Below, piece after piece: positions 6,584-12,586 of a stretch of DNA of 12,586 nt. The position numbers and the translations under genes were made by a program. This DNA comes from an uncultured Bacilli bacterium. GTDB taxonomy: Bacteria; Bacillota_I; Bacilli_A; RF39; UBA660. Each line of letters begins with the position of its first letter. Position 1 is the first letter of the stretch. Below the pieces are notes generated by a model that was not told the DNA's origin, did no database searches, and was given only the letters and a program-made list of their open reading frames with translations. The DNA lies in the NCBI GenBank assembly GCA_944359595.1, contig CALVSV010000026.1:1-12586 (forward strand), given 5' to 3'.

Positions 6584-6805
6584 TTATTTTAAAACATCAA
6601 TAAATGATGATATAAGATCTAATTTTTCTACAAAACTATTAAATTTATCTGTTGGTCTTAATTTATATACTTCTCTCATTTCTTTTATAAAATCATTAAT
6701 ATTTTGAGGATTTCTATTTAAATATTTATACCAATTTGAATGTTGTCTTAAATAAGATAACATATTCTCATCGTTCCTAATCTTAAACTGTAAATCTAAA
6801 TTCAT
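6584..6805 (-). CDS. ylbE: YlbE-like small protein
   Basis: A 73-residue protein, mostly helical by composition, with no membrane segment or signal. The N-terminal LRQHSNWYKYLNRNP followed by FIKEMREVYKLRPTDKF matches my memory of the short YlbE-like family of spore-forming Bacillota. Its function is unknown. The ATG has GAGG 7 bases upstream. It begins 2 bases after the stop of the ylbD-like gene, the same order as ylbD-ylbE in Bacillus, so the two probably work or are expressed together. Confidence 0.75.
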   Translation of the reverse strand: MNLDLQFKIRNDENMLSYLRQHSNWYKYLNRNPQNINDFIKEMREVYKLRPTDKFNSFVEKLDLISSFIDVLK

Positions 6806-6807
6806 GT

Positions 6808-7203
6808 TTAGTCCTCAAACATTTTATGAGTAGGTCTAGGCGTATATATACTTCGTTGTTTATTTGTATTATTTTTATTAGAAGAATCCACAAAATCAGA
6901 AATAAATCCTAAAAATTTTTGTATAGATGTAATATTTTGTTGTATAACTTCCGGCTTTATATTTTTAATCATATTAAATATTTCTGAAAATCCAGCCATA
7001 CTTGTTATATTTTTAAAATTTATATTATTATCATTGTTATTTATACTTTCTTTTTTTATAAATGGTGCCCAAGCATTATCATCTTCATCATATAGATTAT
7101 ATAATTCATAAAATTTTTGCCATGTCATTTCACCATTTTTTACATAACTAATTAATTCTGGATGAGCTTTAACAAACATTTTAAAATCTTCTTTACTTTT
7201 CAT
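6808..7203 (-). CDS. ylbD: YlbD-like putative spore coat protein
   Basis: A 131-residue protein. The N-terminal FKMFVKAHPELISYVKNGEM and the tryptophan-rich WQKFYELYNLYDEDDNAW are typical of YlbD, annotated as a putative coat protein in Bacillus. The middle (KNITSMAGFSEIFNMIKNI) is amphipathic and the end is basic, with a TPRPTHKMF tail. I prefer the ATG at 7203, preceded by AGGTGAGG, to a GTG at 7212 that falls inside this ribosome binding site. It lies 50 bases after gpr. Pairing with ylbE and proximity to gpr support a sporulation role. Actual localisation in the coat is inferred from the family label. Confidence 0.78.
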   Translation of the reverse strand: MKSKEDFKMFVKAHPELISYVKNGEMTWQKFYELYNLYDEDDNAWAPFIKKESINNNDNNINFKNITSMAGFSEIFNMIKNIKPEVIQQNITSIQKFLGFISDFVDSSNKNNTNKQRSIYTPRPTHKMFED

Positions 7204-7219
7204 AATCCTCACCTAATTA

Positions 7220-7245
7220 ATTATATGTAAAACATAAAATTTTGT
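7220..7245 (-). promoter_or_regulatory. Possible mother-cell-type promoter of ylbD-ylbE
   Basis: On the minus strand AC (7244-7245), 16 bases, then CATATAAT (7220-7227) resembles the sigma-K pattern AC-N16/17-CATAnnnT. The -10 also contains TATAAT, so a vegetative promoter is equally possible. It lies in the 50-base gap between gpr and ylbD. Confidence 0.25.
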
Positions 7246-7253
7246 ACTATTTT

Positions 7254-8288
7254 TTAATTTATTTTATGTAATACATGATTTATACCATTAGATAAGAGTA
7301 AACTTAATTTATTTATTAAAAAATCAACTTCTTTTGGTGTAACCATTAAATTATAATTTATTGGTGATAACACTTCATAAACTAAATTTCTTATTTCTTC
7401 ATCACTTAAGGTTCCTAAAAATCCAATATATTTTTCTTTTTCATTTTGACTTAATTCTTTTATAGTTTTATCTTTCAAATAATTTTCACGTGATATTTTA
7501 AGTTTATTTTTAGGATCATTTATTGTTTGCTTAATATATGAAAAGTGTTTTACCATAAATTCTATAGTATCACTTACAATTGTTACTGCATCAACAATAG
7601 TGGGAATACCTATAGCTATTACAGGAATACCTATTGTATCTTTACTTATTTCTTTTCTACTATTTCCTACTCCACTGCCTGGATTTATACCAGAATCAGT
7701 CATTTGTATAGTTTTATTTACTCTTGAAATAGATTTAGAAGCTAGGGCATCAATAACTATTAAAAATGAAGGATTAACTTCTTTTACAATACCATTTATT
7801 AAGGAAGAAGTCTCTATTCCAGTAATTCCTGTTACTGATGGATTAAATGCACTTACACATCTATAATTTTCATCTACTACAATATTATCTTCTAAAAATA
7901 GATAACGTGTAACAAGTATATTGTCTACTGTATTAGGACCTAGTGAATCTGCAGTTGATTTTTCATTTCCTAAACCAATCACTAGACAACTATCTTTATT
8001 TTTAATATGCATTTTATCCATAAGATCATTTAACTCTTTAATAAATATATCCAACACCTTATTATTATTATTTGTATCTGTTATATCATTAAACTCTATT
8101 GTTATATATCTTCCTCTTTTTTTATTTAGCTTCTCTTCGTATTGTTTTTTAACCTTTACTCTTGTAATTTTTATATCATCAATGACTTCTTCATCTGTTT
8201 TAATATTTTCTTCAATATCATCTATACTTTCCATTACCAGATCGGTTCTGACTTCGAATTTAGACATATCAATTTCGTGTTCTTCCAT
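7254..8288 (-). CDS. gpr: Germination protease (spore protease)
   Basis: A 344-residue aspartic-type protease (family A25/GPR) that degrades small acid-soluble DNA-binding proteins when spores germinate. The N-terminal prosequence ends at RTD-LVME, with likely self-cleavage after D16, matching the site in Bacillus GPR. The body contains LVIGLGN, ADSLGPNTV, SAFNPSVTGITGIETS and a DSGINPGSGVGN segment; the predicted catalytic aspartates are D114 and D180, 66 residues apart as in the family. The C-terminal FLGTLSDEEIRNLVYEVLSP and NLMVTPKEVD segments are also conserved. GGTG lies 5 bases before the ATG. Its presence strongly implies that the organism, or a recent ancestor, makes endospores. I found no convincing sigma-G promoter in the 86-base gap to dac. 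Confidence 0.97.
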   Translation of the reverse strand: MEEHEIDMSKFEVRTDLVMESIDDIEENIKTDEEVIDDIKITRVKVKKQYEEKLNKKRGRYITIEFNDITDTNNNNKVLDIFIKELNDLMDKMHIKNKDSCLVIGLGNEKSTADSLGPNTVDNILVTRYLFLEDNIVVDENYRCVSAFNPSVTGITGIETSSLINGIVKEVNPSFLIVIDALASKSISRVNKTIQMTDSGINPGSGVGNSRKEISKDTIGIPVIAIGIPTIVDAVTIVSDTIEFMVKHFSYIKQTINDPKNKLKISRENYLKDKTIKELSQNEKEKYIGFLGTLSDEEIRNLVYEVLSPINYNLMVTPKEVDFLINKLSLLLSNGINHVLHKIN

Positions 8289-8374
8289 ACTATCACCAAT
8301 ATTAGTTTTAAATAATTAATATAATTAATACATATTTTATATAAATTTTAATATTTTTTATTAGGAGGATAGTT

Positions 8375-9544
8375 ATGAAGAAAACAATTATAATTTTTTG
8401 TTGCCTATTAATGATTGTTCCAACAACTATTTATGCATCAAACGATGAACTTGCCAAAGGAGCTAAATCTGCAATCATTATGGAGGCAAATACCGGTAAA
8501 ATATTATTTAAAAAAAATATAGATGAAAAATATGCACCAGCATCTATGACTAAAATGATGAGTCTTTTATTAGTTATGGAACAAATCGATGAAGGTAAAA
8601 TAAATTTAACTGATATGGTTACAGTATCAGAAAAAGCTTCTAGTATGGGAGGAAGTCAAATATTTTTGGAACAATATGAAAAAATGAGCGTATCTGATCT
8701 TATAAAAGGTGTTTGTATAGCTAGTGCGAATGATGCAGTAACTGCATTAGCAGAGTTTAGTTATGGATCTGTTTCCAAGTTTGTAGAAAAAATGAATGAT
8801 AAAGCTAAAGAATTAGGTCTTAAAAATACAAATTTTAAAAATGTACATGGATTGGATGATGCAAATCACTACTCTTCTGCATACGATATGGCATTGATAG
8901 CTAAAGAATTAGTAAAACATGATAAAATTTTACATTATTCTAGTGTTTATGAAGATTATTTAAGAAAAGGAACTGATAAGCAAGTATGGCTTGTAAATAC
9001 AAATAAATTAGTTAAATATTATCCTGGCAGTGACGGGCTTAAAACTGGATACACAAAAGAAGCTGGATATTGTTTAACGGCTACTGCAAAAAAAGAAAAC
9101 ATGAGGCTTATTACTGTAGTTATGGGTGAAGAAACTTCAAAACAAAGAAATAGTGATACAATAGAACTTTTAGATTATGGATTTAATAGTTATGAGGCAG
9201 AAGTTCTACTTAGTAAAAATGCTGAATTAAATAATGTTAAAATATCTAAAGGTACAAAAGATAAAATAAGTACATCTGTTAGTGAAGATGTAGTTGTATT
9301 ACATAAAAAGGGAGATGATAAAAAAGTAAGTACTTATGAACTTATATTAGATAATTTTAAATTACCTATAAAAAAAGGTGACGTAATTGGAAAATTAAAA
9401 TTAAGTGTAGATAATGAAAAAAATAGATATATTGATGTAATATCAAACGATAATGTTGATAAAGCAAATATATTTAGCCTATATCTAAAAAATATAAGTA
9501 ATTTAATAAGTGGTAATATTAATATATTTAAAACAAAAATTTAA
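8375..9544 (+). CDS. D-alanyl-D-alanine carboxypeptidase (S11, DacF/PBP5 type)
   Basis: A 389-residue exported serine peptidase that trims the terminal D-Ala of peptidoglycan stem peptides. The signal peptide is residues 1-21 (MKKTIIIFCC..., ending IYA). The three active-site motifs are SMTK (S57/K60), SAN (117-119) and KTG (223-225), with PGSDGLKTGYTKEAGYC around the last. The C-terminal part (about 275-360) fits the PBP5 beta domain, and the last 25 residues look like an amphipathic membrane-anchoring helix. AGGAGG lies 7 bases before the ATG. It is divergent from gpr, with 86 bases between. DacF has a sporulation role in Bacillus, but sequence alone does not separate a sporulation paralogue from a vegetative DacA, so no symbol is given. 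Confidence 0.95.
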   Translation: MKKTIIIFCCLLMIVPTTIYASNDELAKGAKSAIIMEANTGKILFKKNIDEKYAPASMTKMMSLLLVMEQIDEGKINLTDMVTVSEKASSMGGSQIFLEQYEKMSVSDLIKGVCIASANDAVTALAEFSYGSVSKFVEKMNDKAKELGLKNTNFKNVHGLDDANHYSSAYDMALIAKELVKHDKILHYSSVYEDYLRKGTDKQVWLVNTNKLVKYYPGSDGLKTGYTKEAGYCLTATAKKENMRLITVVMGEETSKQRNSDTIELLDYGFNSYEAEVLLSKNAELNNVKISKGTKDKISTSVSEDVVVLHKKGDDKKVSTYELILDNFKLPIKKGDVIGKLKLSVDNEKNRYIDVISNDNVDKANIFSLYLKNISNLISGNINIFKTKI

Positions 9545-9571
9545 ATAAGATATCCCTATTTAAATTTTTGT
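9533..9571. terminator. 15-bp perfect inverted repeat, likely bidirectional terminator
   Basis: ACAAAAATTTAAATA (9533-9547) is perfectly repeated in inverse at 9557-9571 around a 9-base loop. The dac stop (9542-9544) is inside the left arm. The stem has a single G-C pair but is long, with T-runs in both directions. It separates dac from the converging ytxG-ytxH operon and could end both. Confidence 0.55.
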
Positions 9572-9747
9572 ATTTTATTTATAATATTATAACCATTATA
9601 TGTATGAAACTTCATAAATAAATCTGTATATTTAGATTTATACGGTGGAGTTAGCAACTCTTTCTTATCAAATTTTGAAAATGATAAATTATAATTAAAT
9701 ATTCCTATATTATTATAAGAAGTTGAAACATAATTTTTAGTAGGAAT
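9556..9747 (-). pseudogene. Possible gene remnant or start-less small reading frame
   Basis: The minus strand is open for 63 codons, from just after a TAA at 9748-9750 to the TAG at 9556-9558. Its translation looks protein-like, with KKELLTPPYKSKYTDLF and MKFHTYNGYNIINKIQKFK. No ATG or GTG with a ribosome binding site exists near its beginning: the only candidate starts are a TTG at 9657 and an ATG at 9615, neither convincingly preceded by one. It begins 10 bases after the ytxH stop. It may be the C-terminal remnant of a broken gene, or chance. The family is not recognised. Confidence 0.3.
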
Positions 9748-9757
9748 TTAATAATCT

Positions 9758-10189
9758 TTATTTTTTATCATTTTTTACATTTTCGTCTTCTTTTAATTTC
9801 TTTAAAATTTCTTCAACTACTTTAATAGTTTTTTCTTTTACTTCTTTTGCACATTTTTCTAAAACTGGAGTACCCTTTTCTTTAGCAAGCTCATATAGTT
9901 CTGTAGCTTTAGTTTTTAAAGCTGCTCCCTTTTCTTTAGCTATTGCGATAGCTTTTTCTTTATCTAAATCTTTTAGTTCTTCTTGTATTTCGTTAATTTT
10001 ATTTTCAATATTATCTTTTACATCACCTAAATCAATTTCTTTTATTTTTGCAAGTAACTCATTCATTTTATTTTTTAAATCTTTTCTTGTTTCACTTCCC
10101 TTTTTTGGCGCTAAAAGAACGCCAACACTCGCTCCAACTAAAGCTCCTAACACAAATTTACCCATTCCACTTTTTTCTCGTTTACTCAT
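9758..10189 (-). CDS. ytxH: YtxH-domain protein
   Basis: A 143-residue protein starting MSKREKSGMGKF. A hydrophobic, glycine-rich segment FVLGALVGASVGVLLAPKKG, followed by SETRKDLKNK, is the hallmark of YtxH: a membrane segment and then a lysine/glutamate-rich helical tail. The rest (residues 30-143) is charged, repetitive and probably coiled coil, with an AKEKG motif recurring. B. subtilis YtxH is a general-stress protein of unknown activity. I choose the ATG at 10189, because AGAAAGG is 9 bases upstream; an earlier ATG at 10198 directly abuts that site. The start overlaps the end of the DUF948 gene by 8 bases, giving translational coupling, and ytxG-ytxH is the Bacillus gene order. Confidence 0.88.
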   Translation of the reverse strand: MSKREKSGMGKFVLGALVGASVGVLLAPKKGSETRKDLKNKMNELLAKIKEIDLGDVKDNIENKINEIQEELKDLDKEKAIAIAKEKGAALKTKATELYELAKEKGTPVLEKCAKEVKEKTIKVVEEILKKLKEDENVKNDKK

Positions 10190-10466
10190 TTTTATCATCC
10201 TTTCTGTTTTTTTTAAATATTTTTGATAACAAATTTGTTACCATCATTACCATTCTATCACTAATTATCGAAATTTTATCACTGAAATTGTCAATAGCAT
10301 TGAAAAATGCATTTAATGATTTTAATTTTTTATCAACATCATTAGCTATTGATTCTACTTGATCTACTATTTTTATTGATTTATATGTCAATACTATTAA
10401 CATGACAACTAATACGATTAATAATATATATAGTATTATTGGTAACACTGTACTTAAATATTCCAT
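10182..10466 (-). CDS. ytxG: DUF948 / YtxG-like membrane protein
   Basis: A 94-residue protein with one N-terminal transmembrane helix (residues 7-28, ILYILLIVLVVMLIVL) and a helical cytoplasmic part with KIVDQVESIANDVDKKL. This is the usual layout of DUF948 (YtxG in Bacillus). The tail is very basic. AGGAGG lies about 7 bases before the ATG and overlaps the TAG of the upstream gene. It is co-translated with ytxH. Role unknown; in Bacillus the ytxGH genes belong to a stress-induced operon, which is family knowledge and not visible here. Confidence 0.85.
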   Translation of the reverse strand: MEYLSTVLPIILYILLIVLVVMLIVLTYKSIKIVDQVESIANDVDKKLKSLNAFFNAIDNFSDKISIISDRMVMMVTNLLSKIFKKNRKDDKNE

Positions 10467-10476
10467 TTAATACCTC

Positions 10477-11343
10477 CTATTTATCATACATAGAATCTAT
10501 CAAGTTAAATAAGTCTTCTGTTAATTCCACTTCTTTATCTTTTTTTGCTTTTTTATTCTCTTGATTTTTTTCAGTACTGTCATCTATTTTATATTCTACA
10601 CCAAAATCATCATAATTATACAAATTATCATCACTACTATTTATTTCATTATTATCTTCTTCTAAATCTGACAATAAATTATTTTCTTCTAATATATTAT
10701 CTATTTTGTTTTCTATCGCATCAATAGTCGCTTCACTTTTTGTCATTTCATTTTCTAAATCATCAGCCAACGTGCCATATGCTTTTTGTCTTATAGTATC
10801 AAAATTAAGTTCCATTTCATTATCTTTTTTATATGTTGTAGAACTATTTTTAGTAGAAGATTTTTGATCATAATTTTTATCTAAAATACCATATATTGGA
10901 GAGATTATCGGTGTTGGTTGAAATTTTTTAGGTTTTTTTACAACTTCATCTATTACTTTTCTATCCAAAACAGGCTTTTGATATTTAGTATCGCTTTTTT
11001 TCGGTTCTAAATTTTCTTCCTTTTTCTTAACCGGTTCCTTTTTTTCAATTTGCGCAATATCTTCGTCTTCAAATATTATGGGAAATTTAAAATTTTGTGT
11101 TGTAGACACTAAATCCCTTTCACTTACAACTTCATCTATTTCATCAATTTTTGGCTGCTCATTAATTTTTAATTGTTGCTTCATTTCCCTTGTTTCTACA
11201 ACGGTTTCTCTTTTCTCGTTATTTTGTTCCATAACCGCTATATTACCGCTTTTAATGCTTATTTCTTCTTTTCTTTGTTCTTCTGGTACATCTATTTCTT
11301 CTTCATCATAAAATAATCCTTTTATTTTTTCAAATAGTCCCAT
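10477..11343 (-). CDS. Acidic, largely disordered protein with amphipathic N-terminus
   Basis: A 288-residue protein of unknown function. It opens with MGLFEKIKGLFYDEEE, an amphipathic helix followed by acidic residues, similar to the membrane-targeting start of SepF; no SepF beta domain follows. Most of the rest is low-complexity, rich in K, E, D and N, and probably disordered. Short stretches stand out as likely conserved motifs: FKFPIIFEDED (85-95), FQPTPIISPIYGILDKNY (141-158), FDTIRQKAYGTLADDLENEM (181-200) and the C-terminal ELTEDLFNLIDSMYDK (273-288). No enzyme motif is present. GAGG is 7 bases upstream; the site overlaps the stop of the lipoprotein gene. It may be a membrane-associated adaptor, possibly linked to division or the envelope. 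This is inference. Confidence 0.7.
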   Translation of the reverse strand: MGLFEKIKGLFYDEEEIDVPEEQRKEEISIKSGNIAVMEQNNEKRETVVETREMKQQLKINEQPKIDEIDEVVSERDLVSTTQNFKFPIIFEDEDIAQIEKKEPVKKKEENLEPKKSDTKYQKPVLDRKVIDEVVKKPKKFQPTPIISPIYGILDKNYDQKSSTKNSSTTYKKDNEMELNFDTIRQKAYGTLADDLENEMTKSEATIDAIENKIDNILEENNLLSDLEEDNNEINSSDDNLYNYDDFGVEYKIDDSTEKNQENKKAKKDKEVELTEDLFNLIDSMYDK

Positions 11344-11352
11344 ATAATCACC

Positions 11353-12021
11353 TCATTTGCCAGTTCCTTCTGTATTTATTGTTTCTTCATCAACCTTTTT
11401 TTCTTCTTCTTTGTTATAATTATCGTATGCTTTAACATAATCCAAAAACGAGTTTTCATTGTTGTTAGGCTTATCTAGTTCAAATTTCTCTTCTCTAGAT
11501 ATATCCGTTGAATCTTTAACAATACTTTCTATAATGGTATCATTATATTTTATTGATGAAAGTATATAGCTCATATTAATTAATGTTTCATCAAGATGAT
11601 TTTTATTAATTATTGATTCTATTCTTGCATAATTATACTGATATATTACATAATATTTATCATCTTGTTCAGTAACTTTTACAAATCCTTCTTTATCATC
11701 ATTATCTATTTTTTTATAATAAATATCATCATCATCTTTTTCAATACGCATATCTTTTTTGTAATAATATGATGTAACATCAATATAAAAATAATATGTT
11801 TCACCATTTGATAATAATTGTTCATTATAATCACTATAATTAATTACTGAAACTGTCTTAGGTAAATAATATTTATATCCAAGTGAATATCTATTATACA
11901 AATCATATTTTTTATTAGTCATATAACTAATAAGTTCATCTTTATTAGATGTATCAATTTTTTCTATCGAACACCCAGTTATACACAGTACAAGTGAAAA
12001 TATTAAAACCAGTTTTTTCAT
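11353..12021 (-). CDS. Putative lipoprotein
   Basis: A 222-residue exported lipoprotein. MKKLVLIFSLVLCITGC is a classic type II signal peptide with lipobox ITGC, so C17 would be lipidated by the lgt product. The mature part is rich in Y, D, K and N, with DVTSYYYKK and YYVIYQYNYARIES, and looks beta-rich. The last 30 residues are a charged tail with EEEKKVDEE. I recognise no family. A longer frame from a GTG at 12042 would put seven residues in front of the signal peptide, and the candidate -10 sits only a few bases upstream of that GTG, so the ATG at 12021 is preferred despite a weak ribosome binding site. It ends 9 bases before the disordered-protein gene, whose Shine-Dalgarno overlaps its TGA. 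Confidence 0.82.
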   Translation of the reverse strand: MKKLVLIFSLVLCITGCSIEKIDTSNKDELISYMTNKKYDLYNRYSLGYKYYLPKTVSVINYSDYNEQLLSNGETYYFYIDVTSYYYKKDMRIEKDDDDIYYKKIDNDDKEGFVKVTEQDDKYYVIYQYNYARIESIINKNHLDETLINMSYILSSIKYNDTIIESIVKDSTDISREEKFELDKPNNNENSFLDYVKAYDNYNKEEEKKVDEETINTEGTGK

Positions 12022-12048
12022 GCAAATATCATCTACTTTCACAACATA

Positions 12049-12057
12049 ATTATATCA
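12049..12057 (-). promoter_or_regulatory. Extended -10 element for the lipoprotein operon
   Basis: On the minus strand TGATATAAT (12049-12057) is a TGn-extended consensus -10, about 28 bases before the ATG at 12021. It is identical to the element before the HIRAN gene. The -35 position reads TTTAAA, a weak match. Confidence 0.4.
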
Positions 12058-12112
12058 AAATCTTTTTTCTTTTTAAATAGAAAACCTAAAGTTTTACATT
12101 TTTTGATAAAAT

Positions 12113-12586
12113 TTATTCGTTATTTTCTTCAATTTGTTCTATATATGGCAATATATTATTTTTAAATTGATTTATTCTATCTACTGTCCAATATGATTTC
12201 GTATCTTCCATATCACGAGTTACATAACTTGTTTCATCGTTATAATATATTATTTTTCCATCAGATACATAAATTGATGCAGGAACCAATATTTGTCTTT
12301 CATGAACTTCATTATATGGTAAAAATTCGTCCAACAATTCTAATAATTCGTGATATTTTTTAGTATCTTTTTTTCTATCTTTATATACATTTAAATAATA
12401 TATATCTACTTTTGTATCATATATAACTTCATTTAAATATTTCGCATAATCTTGACAATATACACACTCACTATATCCTAAATATATTACTGCACTATCA
12501 TTTTTAACTATATCTAATACTTCATCTATACTAGCATATTTAAATCTATTATTTATTGGCACACTAGTATACTCCTCACTAAATCG
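12113..12586 (-). CDS. Thioredoxin-fold CxxC protein, cut by the right edge
   Basis: At least 157 codons; the frame is open to the window edge. The core starts at FKYASIDEVLDIV, then SAVIYLGYSECVYCQDYAKYL with a CVYC redox motif, and ILVPASIYV supplies the expected cis-proline. This is the thioredoxin fold, possibly a thiol oxidoreductase or a bacteriocin-transport-accessory-like protein. A GTG at 12562 has GAGGAG 9 bases upstream and could be a start. However, the upstream codons read RFSEEYTS, similar to the region before the thioredoxin domain in related proteins as I recall them. The true start is therefore probably outside the window, perhaps with a signal or membrane anchor. A 5-bp hairpin with U-rich flank (about 12079-12096) is only a weak terminator candidate after it. 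Confidence 0.72.
   Translation of the reverse strand, partial: RFSEEYTSVPINNRFKYASIDEVLDIVKNDSAVIYLGYSECVYCQDYAKYLNEVIYDTKVDIYYLNVYKDRKKDTKKYHELLELLDEFLPYNEVHERQILVPASIYVSDGKIIYYNDETSYVTRDMEDTKSYWTVDRINQFKNNILPYIEQIEENNE

Noticed and set aside
7545..8319. Three plus-strand open frames opposite gpr
   Set aside because: All are antisense to a confidently identified gpr, have biased composition and lack ribosome binding sites.
8289..8374. Forespore (sigma-F/G) promoters for gpr and dac in the divergent gap
   Set aside because: No pair of -35 and -10 elements matched the known consensus with correct spacing; only A+T-rich partial matches such as TATAAT at 8320-8325.
12053..12108. 8-base inverted repeat TATCAAAA / TTTTGATA with an inner AAAAC/GTTTT stem between the last two genes
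   Set aside because: A+T-only outer arms with a 40-base gap are expected by chance here and one arm overlaps the candidate -10. It is not strong enough to call a terminator or operator.

Overview
The window is very A+T-rich, roughly a quarter G+C by eye. It uses the standard bacterial code: lgt and the lipoprotein gene end on TGA. Good AGGAGG-type ribosome binding sites, YtxG/YtxH, YlbD/YlbE and YvlD homologues, RNase Y and the spore protease GPR point to a spore-forming, low-GC member of the Bacillota. A Bacilli/Erysipelotrichia-like or 'Mollicutes-related' gut lineage that has kept TGA as stop is the best guess. This placement is inferred from gene content, not from a marker phylogeny.

Layout, left to right. 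(1) Positions 1-343 hold the 5' part of a minus-strand exported protein of TasA/camelysin-like appearance. Its leader carries a structured element with a run of eight G. (2) Positions 485-2598 are a minus-strand operon yvlD-lgt-trxB: membrane protein, lipoprotein diacylglyceryl transferase and thioredoxin reductase. The genes overlap by a few bases. (3) Positions 2749-4901 are an isolated plus-strand pair. The first gene encodes a HIRAN-domain protein with a possible second, degenerate copy. The second encodes a fusion of a MESH1/SpoT-type HD hydrolase with a P-loop kinase resembling deoxynucleoside kinases. The pair has its own extended -10 promoter and ends at a bidirectional terminator. It is the most unusual locus here. 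(4) Positions 4922-8288 are minus-strand gpr, ylbD, ylbE and rny, with a clear vegetative promoter for rny. (5) dac (8375-9541 plus stop) runs divergently from gpr and encodes an S11 D,D-carboxypeptidase. (6) The right side (9758-12586) is a minus-strand run: a thioredoxin-fold protein cut by the window edge, then a tightly coupled operon of lipoprotein, acidic disordered protein, YtxG/DUF948 and YtxH. A possible gene remnant lies between it and dac.

How the genes fit together. The lgt product lipidates lipoproteins such as the one at 11353-12021. trxB and the partial CxxC protein are both thiol-redox functions. gpr and ylbD point to endospore formation, and dac is compatible with cortex or cell-wall maturation. 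rny is the central mRNA-decay endonuclease. The HIRAN / HD-kinase pair has no obvious housekeeping partner and is the best candidate for an undescribed system. Its chemistry (alarmone, nucleotide or nucleic-acid end) cannot be settled from sequence alone.
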